Origin: Betaproteobacteria bacterium UBA2293
Lineage (GTDB): Bacteria; Pseudomonadota; Gammaproteobacteria; Burkholderiales; Rhodocyclaceae
Assembly: GCA_002345845.1 (NCBI GenBank)
Contig: DDWF01000220.1
Location: forward strand, 3,483 to 13,431
DNA: 9,949 nt
Reading direction: 5' to 3'
Numbering within the stretch: position 1 is the stretch's first letter; every line of letters starts with the position of its first letter. Below, in pieces: positions 6,978 to 9,949 of the stretch. The notes beneath the pieces were generated by a model. It searched no databases, was not told the origin of the DNA, and saw only the letters and a program-made list of their open reading frames with translations. A program made the position numbers and the translations under genes.

Positions 6978-6982
6978 ACAAT

Positions 6983-8071
6983 ATGCAACGTCGTGATTTT
7001 CTCAAGAAAGCATCCGTCGGCGCTGTCGCCGGTGCTGCAGCAACCGTCGCCGCTCCGGCAATCGCCCAGGCCCTGCCGAATATCAAGTGGCGCCTGACTT
7101 CCAGCTTTCCGAAGAGCCTTGACACCATTTACGGCGGTGCCGATGTGCTGGCCAACCGCCTGCGCGCCATGACCGGCGGCAAGTTCGACATCCGCGTCTT
7201 CCCCGGCGGCGAAATCGTTCCCGGCCTGCAGGCACTGGATGCCGTGCAGCAGGGCACTGTCGAGGTCTGTCATACCTGCTCCTACTACTATGTGGGCAAG
7301 GACAAGACCTTCGGTTTCGGCACCTCGATCCCGTTCGGCATGACGGCTCGTCAGATGAACGCCTGGATCTACTACGGCGGCGGCCAGAAGCTGCTCGACG
7401 AGTTCTACTCCGATTACAACGTGCTGTCCTTCGCCGGCGGCAACACCGGTACCCAGATGGGCGGCTGGTGGCGCAAGGAAGTCAAGACCGTCGCCGACCT
7501 CAAGGGCATCAAGATGCGTATCGCCGGTCTCGGCGGCAACGTTTTCTCCGCCCTCGGCGTCGTGCCGCAGCAAGTTGCCGGCGGCGACATCTACCCGGCT
7601 CTGGAAAAGGGCACCATCGACGCGGCTGAATGGGTCGGTCCGTACGACGACGAGAAGCTCGGCTTCTACAAGGTTGCCAAGAATTATTACTATCCGGGTT
7701 GGTGGGAACCGGGTCCGGTCATTCACTTCTTCGTCAACAAGGCCGAATGGGCCAAGCTGCCGAAGGAATACCAGGAAGCCTTCCAGGCGGCCGCGTACGA
7801 AGCCAACGTGACGATGATGGCTGAATACGACCACAAGAACCCGGCGGCACTGGCCAAGCTGATGCAGAGCGGCGTCAAGGTGCGCGAGTTCTCCTCGGAG
7901 ATCCTCAAGGCGACCTACAAGGCAGCGACCGATCTCTATGCCGACGAATCGGCGAAGAATCCGGCTTTCAAGAAGATCTTTGTCGAGTACGACAAGTATC
8001 GGCGTACCCAGGCGGCCTGGTTCAGTCTGGCCGAACGACGCATGGACGGCTTCCTGCAGACGGGCAAGTAA
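6983..8071 (+). CDS. TRAP transporter solute receptor, TakP-like (DctP family)
   Basis: A 362-residue exported protein. MQRRDFLKKA followed by a small-residue core and AIA at 26-28 is a twin-arginine signal, so it is probably folded before export to the periplasm. The mature part resembles Rhodobacter sphaeroides TakP, the 2-oxoacid receptor, along its whole length: WRLTSSFPKSLDTIYGGA, GGNTGTQMGGWWR (152-164), KGIKMRI with Arg179, GGDIYPALEKGTIDAAEWVG, and YYYPGWWEPGP (235-245). Gln158, Arg179, Glu216 and Trp217 align with the TakP residues I recall as carboxylate and cation ligands, so a 2-oxoacid such as pyruvate, or a related hydroxy acid such as lactate, is the likely ligand. The DctQ and DctM membrane subunits are not nearby: a terminator follows directly and the flanking genes are on the other strand. 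The permease must be elsewhere, if this gene has one. Confidence 0.92.
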   Translation: MQRRDFLKKASVGAVAGAAATVAAPAIAQALPNIKWRLTSSFPKSLDTIYGGADVLANRLRAMTGGKFDIRVFPGGEIVPGLQALDAVQQGTVEVCHTCSYYYVGKDKTFGFGTSIPFGMTARQMNAWIYYGGGQKLLDEFYSDYNVLSFAGGNTGTQMGGWWRKEVKTVADLKGIKMRIAGLGGNVFSALGVVPQQVAGGDIYPALEKGTIDAAEWVGPYDDEKLGFYKVAKNYYYPGWWEPGPVIHFFVNKAEWAKLPKEYQEAFQAAAYEANVTMMAEYDHKNPAALAKLMQSGVKVREFSSEILKATYKAATDLYADESAKNPAFKKIFVEYDKYRRTQAAWFSLAERRMDGFLQTGK

Positions 8072-8090
8072 CATCAGCCCGGCAAACCGC

Positions 8091-8118
8091 AAAAACCCGC
8101 GAATTTCGCGGGTTTTTT
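8091..8118. terminator. Bidirectional intrinsic terminator
   Basis: CCCGCGA (8096-8102) pairs with TCGCGGG (8106-8112) around a 3-base loop. It is flanked by AAAAA (8091-8095) and TTTTTT (8113-8118), so each strand ends the hairpin with a U-run. It lies 20 bases after the TRAP receptor stop and 10 bases beyond the stop of the M23 peptidase gene, and can end transcription from both convergent genes. Confidence 0.92.
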
Positions 8119-8128
8119 ATTGTCCGGA

Positions 8129-8941
8129 TTAGTGTCGGCCGAGGAACAGTTCGGGATCGACCGGCGTGCCGTTGAGGATCACCGTCCAGTGCAAGTGGGC
8201 GCCGGTCGAGCGGCCGGTCGAGCCGACGGCGCCGATCCGTTCGCCCTTGGCGACGCGCTGTCCGGCGCGCACGCCGATTTGCGACAGGTGCATGTAGGCG
8301 CTGATCAGGCCCTGGCCGTGGTCGATGAAGACGGTATTGCCGTTGAAGAAGTAGTCGCCGGTGTCGATCACCCGGCCGGCCGCCGGGGCACGTACCGCCG
8401 CCCCCGCCGGCGCGGCAAAGTCGAGGCCGCTGTGCGGATTGCGCGGCAGGCCGTTGAAGATGCGGCGCAGGCCGAAGCGCGACGACAGGCGGCCGTCGGC
8501 CGGGCGGGCGAAGGTGGTATCGGGGGTGGTTGGGGAAAACTGCCGCTTGATCTGCTCGGTATGGGTCTTTTCGCGTTCGATGCGGGCAAGGTCGGCCGGG
8601 TCCGGTTCGACCTTGCGCTTGTCCTTGATGGTCAGGCGCTGCTCGGGGTAATTCTTGATGCCGACCGGCACGCTCAGACGGTGTTCGCCGGTCGGGCCGC
8701 TGACGGTGATTTCCAGCGGCGCCGGCAGGGTATCGAGCGGGATGCCGAGCATCGCGAACCAGCGGCCGTTCTCGGCGACCACGGCCAGCGGCTGTTCGTT
8801 CCAGCGGGCGGTCGGCTGGCCGCCGCTGGCGGCTCCGAGGTCGATGACGGCGACACCGCCTGGCACCGGCGCATGAGTCGGCAGGGCGACGGCGGCGCCG
8901 GTCAGGAGCAGGCCGAGCAGCAGGCCGAGACGGGCTTTCAT
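8129..8941 (-). CDS. Exported M23 (LytM/peptidase) endopeptidase
   Basis: A 270-residue protein with an N-terminal signal peptide ([19 protein letters not shown]) and then an Ig-like region (~25-95) resembling the Peptidase_M23_N domain. A charged linker (~100-135) precedes a C-terminal LytM domain (~145-265). The zinc motif HxxxD is His170 and Asp174 in NPHSGLDF; GAHLHW supplies His249 and His251; YMHLS holds His218. All expected catalytic positions are present, so the enzyme should be active rather than an EnvC/NlpD-type activator. It would cleave peptide cross-links of murein in the periplasm. I chose ATG at 8941 rather than GTG at 8959 because it overlaps the upstream TGA in an ATGA and places the signal peptide at the very start. 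It is the last gene of the minus-strand envelope operon and ends at the shared terminator. Confidence 0.9.
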   Translation of the reverse strand: MKARLGLLLGLLLTGAAVALPTHAPVPGGVAVIDLGAASGGQPTARWNEQPLAVVAENGRWFAMLGIPLDTLPAPLEITVSGPTGEHRLSVPVGIKNYPEQRLTIKDKRKVEPDPADLARIEREKTHTEQIKRQFSPTTPDTTFARPADGRLSSRFGLRRIFNGLPRNPHSGLDFAAPAGAAVRAPAAGRVIDTGDYFFNGNTVFIDHGQGLISAYMHLSQIGVRAGQRVAKGERIGAVGSTGRSTGAHLHWTVILNGTPVDPELFLGRH

Positions 8942-9489
8942 GTGCGGCTGGCCCACCACAGCCGCAGGCGCAGGCCGATCTCGCTGGTATAGCCAAGCGA
9001 GACGAAGCGGATCTCACCGTCCGGCGCGATGATGACGAAGCCGGGGACGCCGGGGAGGCCGTACTGTTTCATCAGGCTGCCGCGCGGATCGGCAACGCTT
9101 GGCCAGGCGTAGCCGCGTTCCTGCATCAATCGGGTGATCACCGGCGCCTCGCCGGACTGGCTGACGATGCTGGTCACCGGCCAGTCCTCGGCCAGCGCCG
9201 TGACGTTGCCGGCGGTGGTCCGGCAGACCGGACACCATTCGGCCCAGAAATAGAGCAAGGTGGCCCGTTCGCCTTGTTCGCCGCGCCATTCGGCCAGACG
9301 GAAAGCGCTGCCATCAAGGCGCTGGGCGGCGAACTCGGGCGCCGGACCGCGCGTCGTATCGCGCAACTGCCACATCTGGAAGGCGAGGAAGGCGGCGAGG
9401 AAGATCGTCGCTTCCAGCAACCAGCGCCGCCAGCGGGGTTTTGTCTTGGCCGGCGGGGGCGGGCTGGATGGCCCGGCTTGTTCGCTCAA
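8938..9489 (-). CDS. Membrane-anchored thioredoxin-like protein, ScsD/TlpA type
   Basis: A 183-residue protein from a TTG start at 9489. It has a Pro-rich, basic cytoplasmic tail (1-22), one membrane segment (~23-41), and a thioredoxin fold facing the periplasm. The active site WCPVC is at 85-89, the cis-Pro loop is GVPGFV with Pro149, and the protein ends [12 protein letters not shown]. The WCPVC site and the LRLWW end resemble ScsD, a protein-disulfide oxidoreductase linked to copper stress, and more loosely TlpA/ResA; copper genes are not seen here. A longer form from GTG at 9516 is possible but would overlap the metallopeptidase gene by 31 bases and lacks a Shine-Dalgarno. The TTG forms a TTGA overlap with the upstream stop, mirroring the ATGA at the other end, and gives a sensible N-terminus. 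Redox direction (reductant or oxidant) is undetermined. Confidence 0.75.
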   Translation of the reverse strand: MSEQAGPSSPPPPAKTKPRWRRWLLEATIFLAAFLAFQMWQLRDTTRGPAPEFAAQRLDGSAFRLAEWRGEQGERATLLYFWAEWCPVCRTTAGNVTALAEDWPVTSIVSQSGEAPVITRLMQERGYAWPSVADPRGSLMKQYGLPGVPGFVIIAPDGEIRFVSLGYTSEIGLRLRLWWASRT

Positions 9490-9949
9490 AGCTGGGCGGC
9501 CTTGAAGGTGTTGCACTGGTTCATGTCGCCGCTTTCGAAGCCGCGCTTGAACCAGCGCATGCGCTGGGCGGAACTGCCGTGGGTGAAGCTTTCCGGCACG
9601 ATGCGGCCCTGCGTCTGCTGCTGCAGACGGTCGTCGCCGATGGCCGATGCGGCGGTCAGCGCCGCTTCCAGATCGCCCGGTTCGAGCACGCTCTTCATGG
9701 TGTCGGTGTGCTTGCCCCAGACGCCGGCCAGGCAGTCGGCCTGCAGTTCCATGCGCACCGACAGCGCGTTGGCCTCGGCGGTGCCAACGCGCTGCTTGGC
9801 GCGCTGCACCTGTTCGGCGATGCCGAGCAGGTTCTGGACATGGTGGCCGACCTCGTGGGCGATGACGTAGGCCTGGGCGAATTCGCCCGGTGCTTTGAAG
9901 CGGGTTTTCAGTTCATCGAAGAACTCGAGATCGATATAGACCTTCTGGT
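9486..9949 (-). CDS. ypfJ: Neutral zinc metallopeptidase (YpfJ family), 5' part outside window
   Basis: The frame stays open from the right edge to the TGA at 9486, giving 153 residues of the C-terminal half; the start lies beyond 9949. The conserved stretch [16 protein letters not shown] is followed by [17 protein letters not shown], in which HEVGH (codons at 9857-9843) is the zinc-binding HExxH motif. Downstream [12 protein letters not shown] carries the Glu/Asp that completes metal binding in this family (PF04228), and the C-terminal [21 protein letters not shown] is also typical. Family members usually have an N-terminal membrane or signal segment, which cannot be checked here. Their substrate is unknown. 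It is the first visible gene of an overlapping operon with the thioredoxin-like and M23 genes, suggesting a role in the envelope. Confidence 0.88.
   Translation of the reverse strand, partial: QKVYIDLEFFDELKTRFKAPGEFAQAYVIAHEVGHHVQNLLGIAEQVQRAKQRVGTAEANALSVRMELQADCLAGVWGKHTDTMKSVLEPGDLEAALTAASAIGDDRLQQQTQGRIVPESFTHGSSAQRMRWFKRGFESGDMNQCNTFKAAQL

Larger units (their letters stand above)
6820..6982. other. Divergent intergenic region between DUF294 and TRAP receptor genes
   Basis: This 163-base gap, the longest in the window, holds the control signals for both flanking genes. It contains the GGAG ribosome site of the DUF294 gene, an 8-base A tract at 6909-6916, the possible -24/-12 site at 6936-6951 and the GGAGGAG ribosome site of the TRAP receptor. 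I see no small gene, RNA or clear operator in it. Confidence 0.6.

Noticed and set aside
6854..8092. A 412-codon open frame on the minus strand opposite the TRAP receptor
   Set aside because: Same reason: it covers a clear TakP-like gene and the terminator, and has no recognisable domain or convincing ribosome site.
1..9949. Mobile element, defence island, CRISPR array or transferred segment
   Set aside because: No transposase, integrase, repeat array, tRNA or evident compositional break was seen; nearly all genes are conserved chromosomal families.

Overview
The window looks like an ordinary chromosomal stretch of a GC-rich betaproteobacterium, most likely of the Rhodocyclales (Dechloromonas/Azonexus-like). 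That assignment is an inference from base composition and from the overall flavour of the proteins; no rRNA or lineage marker is present. It is gene-dense (nine complete genes, two cut by the window edges) with no gap longer than about 165 bases. I see no tRNA, rRNA, CRISPR array, insertion sequence, phage gene or attachment site.

Layout, left to right. (1) The first 28 codons of thymidylate synthase (thyA) leave through the left edge on the minus strand. Divergent from it is a 512-residue protein of unknown function with a PilZ-like C-terminal part that carries candidate cyclic-di-GMP binding motifs. (2) Converging on that gene is a minus-strand pair, darP (yjgA, 50S ribosome maturation) followed by mogA (molybdopterin adenylyltransferase), overlapping by 14 bases. 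(3) pmbA (tldE) diverges from darP, with an extended -10 promoter in the gap. (4) pmbA converges on a translationally coupled minus-strand pair: a large cNMP-like/CBS/DUF294 nucleotidyltransferase and a DEDDh 3'-5' exonuclease, joined by an ATGA overlap. A perfect hairpin sits at the convergent ends. (5) Divergent from that pair is a monocistronic periplasmic TRAP solute receptor of the TakP type with a twin-arginine signal, closed by a strong terminator usable from both sides. (6) On the minus strand, entering from the right edge, is a tightly overlapping envelope operon: a YpfJ-type zinc metallopeptidase (5' part missing), a membrane-anchored thioredoxin-like protein of ScsD type, and an exported M23 (LytM) endopeptidase.

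Functionally the units are independent: nucleotide and cofactor synthesis (thyA, mogA), ribosome assembly (darP), peptide modification or proteolysis (pmbA), a putative signalling module (DUF294 protein plus exonuclease), organic-acid capture (TRAP receptor) and envelope maintenance (metallopeptidase, thioredoxin-like protein, M23 peptidase). I found no convincing new system. The parts least explained by known biology are the PilZ-like protein and the DUF294-exonuclease pair.
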